Shown here: one piece after another, positions 27,301-34,945 of the stretch
How positions within the stretch are numbered: position 1 is the stretch's first letter
How the letters are laid out: every line of letters begins with the position of its first letter
Assembly (NCBI RefSeq): GCF_014652875.1
Contig: NZ_BMZQ01000001.1
Coordinates: forward strand, 1,302,001-1,366,000
Direction of reading: 5' to 3'
DNA length: 64,000 nucleotides
Origin: Tianweitania populi
GTDB lineage: Bacteria > Pseudomonadota > Alphaproteobacteria > Rhizobiales > Rhizobiaceae
Notes under the pieces: generated by a model
What the model was told of the DNA's origin: nothing
The model's input: the letters and a program-made list of their open reading frames with translations, nothing else
Database searches by the model: none
Position numbers and translations under genes: made by a program

Positions 27301-28122
27301 CCGCTCGCTCGACATAACAAAGGCGCCCGACACACGGTAATCCGGCGGTGGCGGTGGTACTGTCGGCTCACCTTGGCGCGGCTTGGGAGGCAGCGCATTG
27401 CTCGCTGTCAGCCGCAGCGTGCCGGCATAATCCGGTTTGCGATCGGCAAACTTCAGCGTGCCGTCGAGTTCCCCGGCGATCGGATACGCATCCGGCCCGC
27501 CGGAAATCCGCAGCCGCATGCCCCCCGTCTCATCCACTGCGCCGGTGCTGATACCGAGCGTCGATGGCAGCCCGTCGAGCTTCATGGTGCCATCCATGCG
27601 CCACGGACCCGCCAGCGTGCGTGCCGAAAGGCTTGCATTCAGGCCCGTCATGCTGTGGGTGAGCCCGCTCGGCCCATGCACGAGATCGACCTGGCCATCG
27701 GTGATGGTCAGCGCTTCAACCGAAATCTGATGCGGATCAAACGGCGTCGACGGACGCACCGCCCAGTCGATCGCCCCGTCCTGATCAACCGCCACCCGCA
27801 GATGCGGACGCACCAGTCGCATGTCGAAGATGCGGAATTCGCCCGACATCAGCGGCGCCAGTTCGGCGTCCATGGAGAATGTTTCCGCCGTCATGGCGGT
27901 TTCGCCCGGCTTCGTGCCGGCCACATGCACGTCGGAAAAGGTCACCGACGGGAACGGCAGCAGCCGCGCGCTGGCATCCCCTTCCACCGTCACCTGGCGA
28001 CCGAGGATCTTGCTCGCTTCTGCCTCGAACTGCGCCCGGTAATTCGTCCAGTCGATGAAATACGGACCGACCAGCGCTGCCGTCAGCACAAGAACGATCA
28101 GGCTTCCAACAATGACGAACAA
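24313..28122 (-). CDS. AsmA-family protein, very large
   Basis: A protein of about 1,270 residues with one N-terminal membrane segment and a mostly beta-rich periplasmic body. It carries the AsmA opening FIDWTNYRAQFEAEASKILGR, then VTVEGDASARLLPFPSVTFSDV, and an AsmA_2-like C-terminal part (VVAALSGSGTAKLRDVTIDG). AsmA-like proteins move or organise phospholipid in the outer membrane. The last 170 residues form a Glu/Ala/Arg-rich helix and a Pro/Gln tail. No ATG or GTG exists between the upstream stop and the membrane segment. The coordinate uses a TTG at 28122, but a GGAG lies ideally before ATT (28134) or CTG (28131), and those starts restore the usual MLAR-like N-terminus. Confidence 0.9.
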   Translation of the reverse strand: MFVIVGSLIVLVLTAALVGPYFIDWTNYRAQFEAEASKILGRQVTVEGDASARLLPFPSVTFSDVHVAGTKPGETAMTAETFSMDAELAPLMSGEFRIFDMRLVRPHLRVAVDQDGAIDWAVRPSTPFDPHQISVEALTITDGQVDLVHGPSGLTHSMTGLNASLSARTLAGPWRMDGTMKLDGLPSTLGISTGAVDETGGMRLRISGGPDAYPIAGELDGTLKFADRKPDYAGTLRLTASNALPPKPRQGEPTVPPPPPDYRVSGAFVMSSERLALNEARFETGPTENPYTADGTAEITFGPEPRFVIRAHGAQVRFDETVAGADGPGVTLEQRLNALERVVNALPRPTIPGTVEVNLPAVVAGDTTIRDVRLSAQPARQGWQLDTFAASLPGRTRLEGSGLLRAGNDFGFSGKLLLAVSQPSGFAAWLSRDVDEAIRVLPAAGFDATVEMSRERQELRGLELQLGDARFKGEITRAQPADARPSMNVKLDGDALDVEGLAAFASIFVSDQGQTRLADHDLDFQIKAGPVRASGLVAETLDTALRLRGERLEIDRLAIGGLAGTSISATGSVDNLGSVPTGDIDASLVATDLAPLIGQLASRYPAIAALQALNDRAVAYPGLFADTQIDVIASAASAGGAEAQPRGLALSARGKSGGTSLQLTASTADLSKPLPEMPMTISLDAANDDGAALLALSGITSLPLGLLDRSDATLSLDGSLQNGMRTSFALRGEDIDAGFDGSVSFNENEPKAQGEARLSAGDIEPWLMTTGLGVPGMGLGTPVGLAGSLTLEAGKLSSSVEGSWNHDDVDGTVTAELRDARPHIAGNLSVGRVDLAEAAAMLLGADSIAATADRSWPQKPFATTSTLPLTLDMRLATGRLEAGAGVLISDAAMNLKLDDEGLRISDLAATYADGRLSGLASLENSAGSALFSAQLALNDADLTALTGQAALGGQGDFGVTVSGSGKSVDGVVAALSGSGTAKLRDVTIDGLNPDALPALIAEADKIGRTVDDEAVRSFAPVIMSQGRTQAGNADVAFSLANGTLRMPLTQFAAGASMLATELAFDAASDVLNGRATVAYQAGDHALGGSEPTVTLGIGGTLDTPEVNYDTTALAQFLTQRALEIEQARVEAMQAQLMEQQRLRREVRYYTALQTAREEAAAAERARQEEERRQAAEAARQEAERAAQAAAEAARREAERAAQAARAQEERRTQPAPEPQTTAPTPRNDPPAPFQMPAEIPETQGLQPLQPPSAPGAGGTLPGVFENLPN

Positions 28123-28260
28123 ACGGGCCAGAATGACTGCTCCAGGCTTGAACCGGCACGAACCGGCTTTGCTTCATTCAGTCTAAAGCCTTAGGCTCCC
28201 GGCTTGAAGCACTCAAGCCAGGCAATCCCGGTCTATCCCGCGCTGAATCGCTTTCTCAAG

Positions 28261-29670
28261 CTATGCCGGTAAGATCTTGCCGGGATTCATGATGTTGAGC
28301 GGATCGAGTGCCGTCTTGATCGCCTTCATCACGTCTACGGCTCCGCCAAGCTCTTCGCGCAGATAAGCCATCTTGCCCTGCCCGATTCCATGCTCGCCGG
28401 TGATCGTCCCGTCCATCGCGATCGCCCGCCGCGCCAAGCGCTCGATGAAGCCTTCCGCACGCTCGATCTCGTCGGGATCGTTCATGTCGATCAGCACCAG
28501 CGTATGAAAATTGCCGTCGCCGGCGTGACCCACGATCGGCGCGATCAGACCGGTGTCCGCGATATCCTGTTCGGTTTCGGCGATGCAGTCGGCCAGCCGC
28601 GAGATCGGCACGCAGGCGTCGGTCGACAGCGCCTTCTTTTCCGGCGCCAGCGCTTCGGCCGCATGATAGGCGTTGTGCCTGGCCTTCCACAGCTTGGCGC
28701 GTTCTTCCGCAACCTTGGTCCAGCTGAACGGCCCGCCTTCAAGCTCGCTCGCGATCTCGCCGAACAGTTCCGCCTGCTCCGCCACGCCCGTTTCCGAGCC
28801 GTGGAACTCCAGGAACAAACAGGGCTGCTCGGGATAATCCGTCTTGTTGTAGCGGTTGATCGCCTGCATCTGCAGCGCATTGACGATCTCGATGCGCGCG
28901 ACGGGAATGCCCATCTGCACGGTCATAATCACCGCGCGACAAGCCGCATCCAGCGACGGGAAGGTGCAGATCCCGCCGGAAATCGCCTGCGGAATGCCGT
29001 AAAGCTTGAGCGTGAGCGCCGTGATGACCCCAAGCGTGCCTTCCGAGCCCACCATCAGCCGCGTCAGGTCGTAGCCCGTGCTGCTTTTCTTGGCGCGCTT
29101 GGCGGTCTTCACGATCGACCCGTCCGGCATTACGACTTCCAGCGCCAGAACATTGTCGCGCATCGTGCCATAGCGCACGGCATTGGTGCCGGAAGCCCGC
29201 GTCGCCGCCATGCCGCCCAGGGTCGCATTCGCGCCCGGATCGATCGGAAAGAACAGGCCCGTATCGCGCAGGTGCACGTTCAGCTCCTCACGCGTCAGAC
29301 CCGGCTGGATCGTCACGTCGAGATCATCCGCGTCGATCACGATCACCTTATTCATGCGCGCCATGTCCAGGCAGATGCCGCCGGCCGGCGCATTCACCTG
29401 GCCTTCCAGGGAAGAGCCAACGCCGAACGGAACAACTGGCACACGGTTCGCCGCGCACAGCTTCACGATCTCGCTGACTTCTTCCGTGGTTTCAGGCCAA
29501 ACCACCGCATCCGGCGCCTGCGTGGGAAGATAGGTCGTGGTGTGGCCATGCTGTTCGCGAAAAGTCTGGCCGGTCTGGGCGCGATCGCCAAAGCGCGCCT
29601 TCACCGCAGCCACGACAACAGCAATACCCTCTTCGTTGCGCGCCGCCGCAACCGCATCCTTCAACGCCAT
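28261..29670 (-). CDS. FAD-linked oxidase, GlcD/D-lactate dehydrogenase type
   Basis: A 469-residue VAO-family flavoprotein. The FAD-binding PP-loop is VPVVPFGVGSSLEGQVNAP near residue 75, followed by GLTREELNVHLRDTGLFFPIDPGANATLGG. The C-terminal cap has VGHAGDGNFH and GTITGEHGIGQGK, typical of D-lactate and glycolate dehydrogenases. It oxidises a D-2-hydroxy acid and passes electrons to a cytochrome or quinone; the true substrate is not certain. The ATG at 29670 follows GGGGAGA and is preferred over an in-frame start at 29694. It stands alone. Confidence 0.88.
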   Translation of the reverse strand: MALKDAVAAARNEEGIAVVVAAVKARFGDRAQTGQTFREQHGHTTTYLPTQAPDAVVWPETTEEVSEIVKLCAANRVPVVPFGVGSSLEGQVNAPAGGICLDMARMNKVIVIDADDLDVTIQPGLTREELNVHLRDTGLFFPIDPGANATLGGMAATRASGTNAVRYGTMRDNVLALEVVMPDGSIVKTAKRAKKSSTGYDLTRLMVGSEGTLGVITALTLKLYGIPQAISGGICTFPSLDAACRAVIMTVQMGIPVARIEIVNALQMQAINRYNKTDYPEQPCLFLEFHGSETGVAEQAELFGEIASELEGGPFSWTKVAEERAKLWKARHNAYHAAEALAPEKKALSTDACVPISRLADCIAETEQDIADTGLIAPIVGHAGDGNFHTLVLIDMNDPDEIERAEGFIERLARRAIAMDGTITGEHGIGQGKMAYLREELGGAVDVMKAIKTALDPLNIMNPGKILPA

Positions 29671-29778
29671 GACACTCTCCCCGGTCGTCTTCAAACCCGC
29701 GCCGTAACGACGGGCTCTATCATGATGCGCCTTCTATCGTTTATCCGAGAACGGCGCACCGATTTTTCCTGAGGTGAT

Positions 29779-30288
29779 ATGAGGAGATTGCCCGTGAACT
29801 TGACCTCGCCCCTGCCCGTTCCCTTCACATCCACACCGCTGGACCTACAGAAGGACTGGATCGACTATAACGGCCACCTCAACATGGCCTATTACAACGT
29901 CTTGTTCGATCGCGGCTTGGATCAGGCCTGGGATCTTCTGGGCATCGGTGCGACCTATGCGGCCACCCGCAAGCTCACCACCTACACGGCCGAAATCCAC
30001 ATCTGCTATATCCGTGAACTGCATCTTGGCGCGCAGGTCACCGTTTCGACGCAGGTGCTCGATGCCGATGAAAAGCGGCTCCATGTCTTTCAGGAAATCA
30101 ACCATGTCGACGGCTGGCTCGCCGCCACATCTGAAAGCCTGACGCTGCATGTCGACATGGCAGGCCCGAAGGTCACGCCCTTCCCCGCCGACATCAAGGC
30201 CAACATCGATGCGATGCTCGCCGCCCATGCCGAATTGCCCCGCCCCGAGCGAGCCGGTCGCACCATCAGCATCAAGCGTAAGGTCTGA
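29779..30288 (+). CDS. thioesterase (4HBT hotdog fold)
   Basis: A 169-residue hotdog-fold thioesterase. The active-site segment is DWIDYNGHLNMAYYNVLFD (from about residue 27), with the Asp/Asn pair of the 4-hydroxybenzoyl-CoA thioesterase type. Relatives with this DYNGHLN sequence include betainyl-CoA thioesterases of carnitine degradation, but no carnitine genes are nearby. Two starts are plausible: the ATG at 29779 or a GTG at 29794, which has an ideal GAGGAG eight nt upstream. It converges on the GST gene eight nt away. Confidence 0.85.
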   Translation: MRRLPVNLTSPLPVPFTSTPLDLQKDWIDYNGHLNMAYYNVLFDRGLDQAWDLLGIGATYAATRKLTTYTAEIHICYIRELHLGAQVTVSTQVLDADEKRLHVFQEINHVDGWLAATSESLTLHVDMAGPKVTPFPADIKANIDAMLAAHAELPRPERAGRTISIKRKV

Positions 30289-30296
30289 AAGGACCC

Positions 30297-30917
30297 TCAG
30301 CCGTAAGCGTAAGGACCGCCCTTCTGCAGAGCGCGCTTATAGGCCGGTCGCGACTGGATCTTTGTCAGCCAGGAAATCGTCTTCGGACGATCACGGTCCA
30401 ATCCCGCCCGCGCCCGCGCGGCTTCAAGCGGAAAGCTCATCATGATGTCGGCGGCAGTCATGTCGTCGCCGGCAAACCACTGCCGCTGCTTCAGCGCGCT
30501 TTCCACATAATCCAGATGCACATCGATCATCGGCTGGATGCGCTTCATCGCAAACCGGCCCATGATCGGCACCTTGCTCAACACCAGCTTCAAGAGCAAT
30601 GGCGGCATCAGCGAACCTTCGGCATAATGCAGGAAGTGCCGATAGCGCAGCGCGCCTTCGACATCATCGGGAGCACCCAACCGCCCGCCGGCCTTCTCCA
30701 CCAGATACTCCACGATCGCCCCACTCTCGGCAATCACCCGCCCCTCATCCTCGATCACTGGCGATTTACCCAGCGGATGAACCTGCCTCAACTCCGGCGG
30801 CGCCATCAGCGTCGGCAAACGCTCGTAGCGCTTGATCTCATAAGGCAGTTCAAGTTCCTCAAGCATCCAGATTACACGCTGCGAGCGGGAATTGTTGAGG
30901 TGGTGAACGGTGATCAT
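30297..30917 (-). CDS. glutathione S-transferase
   Basis: A 206-residue GST. The N-terminal thioredoxin-like domain begins MITVHHLNNSRSQRVIWMLE, with a Ser/Arg pair at the position of the glutathione-activating residue. The helical C-terminal domain includes FAGDDMTAADIMMSFPLE, a standard N-capping motif. It conjugates or reduces substrates with glutathione; the target is unknown. The gene stands alone, next to the PIN toxin. Confidence 0.92.
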   Translation of the reverse strand: MITVHHLNNSRSQRVIWMLEELELPYEIKRYERLPTLMAPPELRQVHPLGKSPVIEDEGRVIAESGAIVEYLVEKAGGRLGAPDDVEGALRYRHFLHYAEGSLMPPLLLKLVLSKVPIMGRFAMKRIQPMIDVHLDYVESALKQRQWFAGDDMTAADIMMSFPLEAARARAGLDRDRPKTISWLTKIQSRPAYKRALQKGGPYAYG

Positions 30918-30941
30918 GGAAGCTCCTAAGGGCTTGATCCG

Positions 30942-31373
30942 TCAGCAGAGGATAATTTGCAGATACGAAGATGAGGCTAGCCTCTGCATAACCATGTCGC
31001 GCGTGACGAGTGGCATCCGGGCTATGCGAGCGGTAGCAATCAAATAGCAGTCACCGGGATCTTTATGGCCGGTTTCAACGACGACTTCGGCAGCTTCTGC
31101 AGCAACCTGTTCATCAATGGGGATCAGCTTGGCTGTAATTTCTTCAAGCGCACTACGAAACCACTGTGCGGGGGACGCATCCCGAAGATCGGGACGATCG
31201 CGATGCAGAGGCTTTTGAGCAGCGATCGCCAACTCCCAAGCGGTAATCGGTGAAACGTAAAGAGCGCCTGCTTCCTGACTCTCGGCAATTGCAATGAGAG
31301 CTTCGTCCGACAACTGGTCTTGCCCGCTGACAAGCCAAAACAGCGCATGCGTATCTAGCAGAACGCCGGCCAA
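30942..31373 (-). CDS. PIN-domain toxin (VapC type)
   Basis: A 143-residue PIN-domain ribonuclease. The first acidic residue is in VLLDTHALFWL (about residues 4-14), the second in the helix with TAWELAIA, and the third group in DPGDCYLIATARI. These acidic residues form the Mg-dependent nuclease site of VapC toxins. It starts with TTG at 31373, immediately after the stop of the 61-aa upstream ORF (TAATTG), so the two are translationally coupled like a toxin and antitoxin. Confidence 0.85.
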   Translation of the reverse strand: MAGVLLDTHALFWLVSGQDQLSDEALIAIAESQEAGALYVSPITAWELAIAAQKPLHRDRPDLRDASPAQWFRSALEEITAKLIPIDEQVAAEAAEVVVETGHKDPGDCYLIATARIARMPLVTRDMVMQRLASSSYLQIILC

Positions 31374-31559
31374 TTAAGTCTTGGGCTTCCGAGCGGTCGA
31401 AGATCGAATGGCCTGCGAAGCGATCGGCTTGGTGAGATCAACATCTTTCTGGATGGTGAAGGCGCTGGATTTCAGCGCGCCGGCTCCTTTGACGGTCAAA
31501 AGCCGGCCGCTTCTTACGTCACGCACAGTCAGTTTCGTTGATGGGAATGCCTGAGACAT
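31374..31559 (-). CDS. putative antitoxin of the PIN toxin (61 aa, unrecognised family)
   Basis: A 61-residue basic protein (MSQAFPSTKLTVRDVRSGRL at its N-terminus). I do not recognise a family. The position is that of an antitoxin: it ends one base before the PIN toxin begins, and the ORF is too short for an enzyme. The N-terminus could form the dimerisation and DNA-binding part and the C-terminus the toxin wrap, as in VapB proteins; this is inference. A TATATT box about nine nt upstream of the ATG could be a -10. Confidence 0.6.
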   Translation of the reverse strand: MSQAFPSTKLTVRDVRSGRLLTVKGAGALKSSAFTIQKDVDLTKPIASQAIRSSTARKPKT

Positions 31560-31617
31560 AGCGGAAATATAGCTCTTTCTTAGAAGACTTGCGAGTACTT
31601 CCTAGTTTGCCGATCGT

Positions 31618-32529
31618 TCAACGCCCGCTCCCAACCTCCACCACCGCATCCGCAAACACCTCCGGTGCCTCCTGCGGGAAGTTGTGCCCGACGCCCGGCA
31701 CGATTGCGCGTCGGTATGGTCCGGTAAAATGCGGCGCGCTTTTGTCCTCTTCCGAAGGCACGCTGACTTCATCGTCCCCGCCGTCCAGCACGACCGTCGG
31801 CACGCTGATCATCGGTTGATCCGCCAGCTGACGCTCCAGCCCCTTAAGCTCCGGATCGCCGGCAACCACCCCGTAGCGATGGCGATAGGAGTGGATGACG
31901 ACATCCACGAAATCGGGATTGTCGAAGGCTTCGGCTGTCTGGTCGAAGGTTGCCTGATCGAAGCCCCATGTAGGCGACCACAGCTTCCAGATGAACTGCG
32001 TCAGCTCGCAACGCTTGCGCGATAGTCCTTCGACCCCGCGTTCTGTGTGGAAGTAATACTGATACCAGTAGCGAAATTCGCTGTCCGGATCGACCGGCTG
32101 CTTCGCGCCTGCAATGTCCTGGATGTTGTAGCCCGTCCCGCAGCTCACCAGTCCTAACACCCGCTCGGGCCACAAAGCCGAAACGATGCAGGCAGCACGC
32201 CCGCCCCAGTCATAACCACCGAGCACGGCGCGCTCTATATTGAGCGCATCCATCAGCGCCAGAAGATCATTGCCTAGCGCTGCCTGTTGTCCCGACCGCA
32301 TCGTCTCCGACGATAGAAACCGCGTCGCGCCATAGCCCCGGAGGTAAGGCACGATGCAGCGCCACCCCTGCCCGCTCAGCCGCTCCGCCACCGCGTCAAA
32401 GGCATGCACGTCATAGGGAAAACCATGCAGCAGGATCGCCACCGGCCCATCCGCCGGCCCAGTCTCCAGATAAGCGACGCTCAGCGCGCCGGCTTCGATT
32501 GTCCTGAGGTGCTGCGAACCTGTTACCAT
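31618..32529 (-). CDS. alpha/beta-hydrolase, epoxide-hydrolase-like
   Basis: A 303-residue alpha/beta-hydrolase. The oxyanion region is LLHGFPYDVHAFD, and the nucleophile elbow is GGYDWGGRAA, with Asp as nucleophile as in epoxide hydrolases and haloalkane dehalogenases. The catalytic His is in IVPGVGHNFPQE near the C-terminus. The cap region from about residue 140 to 210 includes SEFRYWYQYYFHTERG. The substrate is unknown. It lies between the two toxin-antitoxin pairs and is not obviously linked to either. Confidence 0.87.
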   Translation of the reverse strand: MVTGSQHLRTIEAGALSVAYLETGPADGPVAILLHGFPYDVHAFDAVAERLSGQGWRCIVPYLRGYGATRFLSSETMRSGQQAALGNDLLALMDALNIERAVLGGYDWGGRAACIVSALWPERVLGLVSCGTGYNIQDIAGAKQPVDPDSEFRYWYQYYFHTERGVEGLSRKRCELTQFIWKLWSPTWGFDQATFDQTAEAFDNPDFVDVVIHSYRHRYGVVAGDPELKGLERQLADQPMISVPTVVLDGGDDEVSVPSEEDKSAPHFTGPYRRAIVPGVGHNFPQEAPEVFADAVVEVGSGR

Positions 32530-32568
32530 TACGACCTACCATGCTTAGCTGCAGACTGGAAAGAAGTG

Positions 32569-32856
32569 TTACCGGCTTCGATCACGCGCAAGAGTGTAGA
32601 CATCACCGCGTTCGCGTTTGCCGACAGCTATGACCAGCACGGTGACTGTTTCATCTTCCACGCGGTAAACAAGCCTGTATCCAAGTTGGCGCAGCTTGAT
32701 CTTGTAATGGTCCGGCATGCCATGGAGAGCAGAAGCTTGTATGCGAGGCACATCCAATCGCTCACGCAGCTTCTTGACGAACTGTTGGCGAATGGTCGAA
32801 CCAAGCTTGTCCCACTCCTTCTTCGCGGACGGCAAGAATTCGAGCCTATAGGGCAT
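32569..32856 (-). CDS. relE: RelE/ParE-family toxin
   Basis: A 95-residue protein with the RelE opening MPYRLEFLPSAKKEWDKLG and the C-terminal segment LGYRLVYRVEDETVTVLVIAVGKRERG. RelE toxins cleave mRNA at the ribosomal A site. An in-frame start at 32883 exists, but homology and an 11-bp overlap with the antitoxin gene favour the ATG at 32856. Its antitoxin is the upstream partner. Confidence 0.88.
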   Translation of the reverse strand: MPYRLEFLPSAKKEWDKLGSTIRQQFVKKLRERLDVPRIQASALHGMPDHYKIKLRQLGYRLVYRVEDETVTVLVIAVGKRERGDVYTLARDRSR

Positions 32857-33097
32857 CGATATCGACCGGCTCGCCCTTCTCATGCGCTCGGGCTTTGATG
32901 ATCTCCGTCAGATAGAGATCGTCAAGCTGTTCGAGCATGCTCTCATAGACCTCCGCAGGCACCATGTAGGCCATGATCCTGTTATGGTTTAGGACCGCAA
33001 CGGCCTCGCCATCGGCCGACTCCAACACTGACGAGGGACTTTTTTTCAGGTCTGAGACACTGACTGCGATATTCGCTTCGACCCGCTGCATCATCAT
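32846..33097 (-). CDS. relB: antitoxin of the RelBE/StbD (Phd/YefM) type
   Basis: An 83-residue antitoxin with VEANIAVSVSDLKKSPSSVL at the N-terminus, the dimerisation and DNA-binding part of the Phd/YefM/StbD fold, and an acidic C-terminal tail (EKGEPVDIDAL) that would wrap the toxin. Its stop codon lies inside the toxin gene by 11 bases, so the two are coupled. The imperfect palindrome GGTACTTAA/CTTAGTATC (33113-33130), just upstream of the start, may be the operator. Confidence 0.85.
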   Translation of the reverse strand: MMMQRVEANIAVSVSDLKKSPSSVLESADGEAVAVLNHNRIMAYMVPAEVYESMLEQLDDLYLTEIIKARAHEKGEPVDIDAL

Positions 33098-33112
33098 GTT
33101 CCAACCCGGAAA

Positions 33113-33130
33113 GATACTAAGTTAAGTACC
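33113..33130 (-). promoter_or_regulatory. possible operator/-10 of the relBE pair
   Basis: An imperfect palindrome (GGTACTTAA and CTTAGTATC, six of nine bases paired) overlaps a -10-like TAGTAT, 16 nt upstream of the antitoxin start. This is the usual place for autoregulation by RelBE complexes. No clear -35 was found. Confidence 0.4.
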
Positions 33131-33179
33131 GTTTCTGGCACTAAACATCAAGTCGGCGGACCCAGCTTGTCAACCCGCT

Positions 33180-33683
33180 TCAGCGTAACCATGCAGTCCA
33201 CGCCTCACCCGTCACAGGATCCGTCGTCGGCAGGGCCACCTGCGCCAGCGCGTCTTCGATCACGTGATCTGCGAGATCGCCGGGATGATTGATGTCGCCG
33301 TCCTGTCCCGGCGGATAGCCGCCTGCCATCCGGAAGTCGGTCGAGGCGCTGATCCGCTTGTGCCCGACGCCGGCCGGCACGATGCAGACATCACCGACCT
33401 CGATCTTGGCCGTAATCCCGCTGTCACCGCCGAAGCCGATCACGGCATGGCCGGACACGCAGGCCAGCACTTCATGACCCTTGGTGTGGAAGTGCCAGAA
33501 CGGAAAGACTGTATAGACCCAGGTGCCCGTCCAGCCATTGCGCTCGAACAGCCGGCACGCGGCCTCGCCGGCTCTTGCGTCTTCGGGAAGCCTGTTCTTC
33601 CACAGGAGAAAAGGCAGGTCGCTGTTGGGAATACCGCGCTGGCGATCCCTAGCGAAAGTGTGGGTTAAAGCCTGTTCGCTCAA
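33180..33683 (-). CDS. cupin-domain protein
   Basis: A 167-residue protein with a cupin metal-binding fold. The first motif is FWHFHTKGHEVLACVSGHAVIGFG and the second is VGDVCIVPAGVGHKRIS; the histidines and glutamate of the metal site are visible. Related proteins bind a metal and a sugar or small acid; the function is unknown. The open frame extends to 33839, but a TTG at 33683 has a perfect AGGAGA six nt upstream, which I take as the start. Confidence 0.78.
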   Translation of the reverse strand: MSEQALTHTFARDRQRGIPNSDLPFLLWKNRLPEDARAGEAACRLFERNGWTGTWVYTVFPFWHFHTKGHEVLACVSGHAVIGFGGDSGITAKIEVGDVCIVPAGVGHKRISASTDFRMAGGYPPGQDGDINHPGDLADHVIEDALAQVALPTTDPVTGEAWTAWLR

Positions 33684-33853
33684 ATCTGTTCTCCTGCCGC
33701 ATCCGGGTCCGTTTCCGATCTTTGCCGGATCACAGGACTGATGAAGCCTCCCATCTGCCAAATGAACATCGGTTGAAGCGGTTCCGCAAGGCTGGATGTC
33801 GTTGTGTCCCGGCCCCGCCCTCGCTAAACACGGGTTCATCCAGTTGAGGTGAA

Positions 33854-34894
33854 ATGCAGAACTTCGTTACCGATACCGTGCTCAAGCGCGACGTCTTTTC
33901 CGAGACGCATAAGGGCCATCTGGCAGATGACGTGGAAACGCCGGTGATCCGCCGCATCGTTTCGGCCGCACCCTGGTGGTCGAAGCCGCTGGCCTGGACG
34001 CTTGCGCGCCGCGAGATTCGCGCGCTCAAGGCCGTGCGCGGCCTGCCCGGCACGCCGCAGTTGCTGGCCACCGACAAGGACGGCCTGTTCCGCACCTGGA
34101 GCGAAGGCACGCCGCTGCATCTCGCGCGCCCAAGCCATGCCGGCTTCTACCGCGACGCCGCGGTGCTTTTGCGTAAGCTGCGCCGCGCAGGGATCACGCA
34201 TAACGATCTCGCCAAGCCGCAGAACTGGCTGATGACGCCGGATGGCAATGCCGCCGTGATCGACTTTCAGCTGGCCTCCCTTCATCGCCGCCGCGGCAGC
34301 CTGTTCCACACCATGGCTTACGAAGATTTCCGCCATCTGCTGAAGCAGAAGCGCGCCTTCGCGCCGCATCTCCTGACGCCTACGGGCAAACGCCTACTCG
34401 CCCGCCGTTCGCTGCCTTCACGGATATGGATGGCGACCGGCAAGCGCGTTTACAACCTCGTCACGCGCGGCATCTTCAACTGGTCGGATGGCGAGGGCAC
34501 CGGCGACCGTATCGACAATGAGGGCGCGGCCATTCGCGACCAGCTTAGTGCCCTACCCGGCGTCACCGATGTCGCGCTCGCCACCTACCCGTTTCCGCGC
34601 AAGGGCACCGGCATCTATGCCTTCGTGGAAGCCGGCGCCGAGCTCGATCCGCATGATCTTGCCCGCCACGGCACTTCGGCCGATCTCGTGCAGCAGGTCG
34701 ACGCCCTGCCGCGCGATGATCACGGCAACGCCCGCACCGACCTCCTGTCGCTGATCGCCATGAACCGCATGCAGGAGCTGGAAGAGCGCACGGCGTCCGA
34801 CCCCTTCCTGCGCAAGCTCACCGCCGAGATTTCCGCGGGCCGGCTGAACATGACCGACCGCCGCATCGCGTCTCAGGAACCGGGCCAGAACTAA
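33854..34894 (+). CDS. serine/threonine-kinase-like protein with an acyl-CoA-synthetase-like tail
   Basis: A 346-residue protein. The catalytic loop is GITHNDLAKPQNW (113-125): H116, D118 and N124, followed by the DFQ metal motif at 137-139. This is the pattern of RIO/ABC1-like atypical kinases, without a clear glycine-rich loop at the N-terminus. Residues about 231-260 (GVTDVALATYPFPRKGTGIYAFVEA) resemble the C-terminal AMP-binding domain of acyl-CoA synthetases. Activity is unproven. It has GAGGTGAA directly before the ATG. UvrD follows 51 nt downstream. Confidence 0.7.
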   Translation: MQNFVTDTVLKRDVFSETHKGHLADDVETPVIRRIVSAAPWWSKPLAWTLARREIRALKAVRGLPGTPQLLATDKDGLFRTWSEGTPLHLARPSHAGFYRDAAVLLRKLRRAGITHNDLAKPQNWLMTPDGNAAVIDFQLASLHRRRGSLFHTMAYEDFRHLLKQKRAFAPHLLTPTGKRLLARRSLPSRIWMATGKRVYNLVTRGIFNWSDGEGTGDRIDNEGAAIRDQLSALPGVTDVALATYPFPRKGTGIYAFVEAGAELDPHDLARHGTSADLVQQVDALPRDDHGNARTDLLSLIAMNRMQELEERTASDPFLRKLTAEISAGRLNMTDRRIASQEPGQN

Positions 34895-34945
34895 GCGCGA
34901 ACGGATTGTCTGGCACTTTAGTCTCGAATCACTACATTGCCGGAT

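Noticed and set aside
26191-28194. 667-codon open frame on the plus strand opposite the AsmA-like gene
   Set aside because: It is the antisense of a GC-rich coding sequence; the product is Arg/His/Gln-rich with no domain, while the minus-strand frame has clear AsmA motifs.
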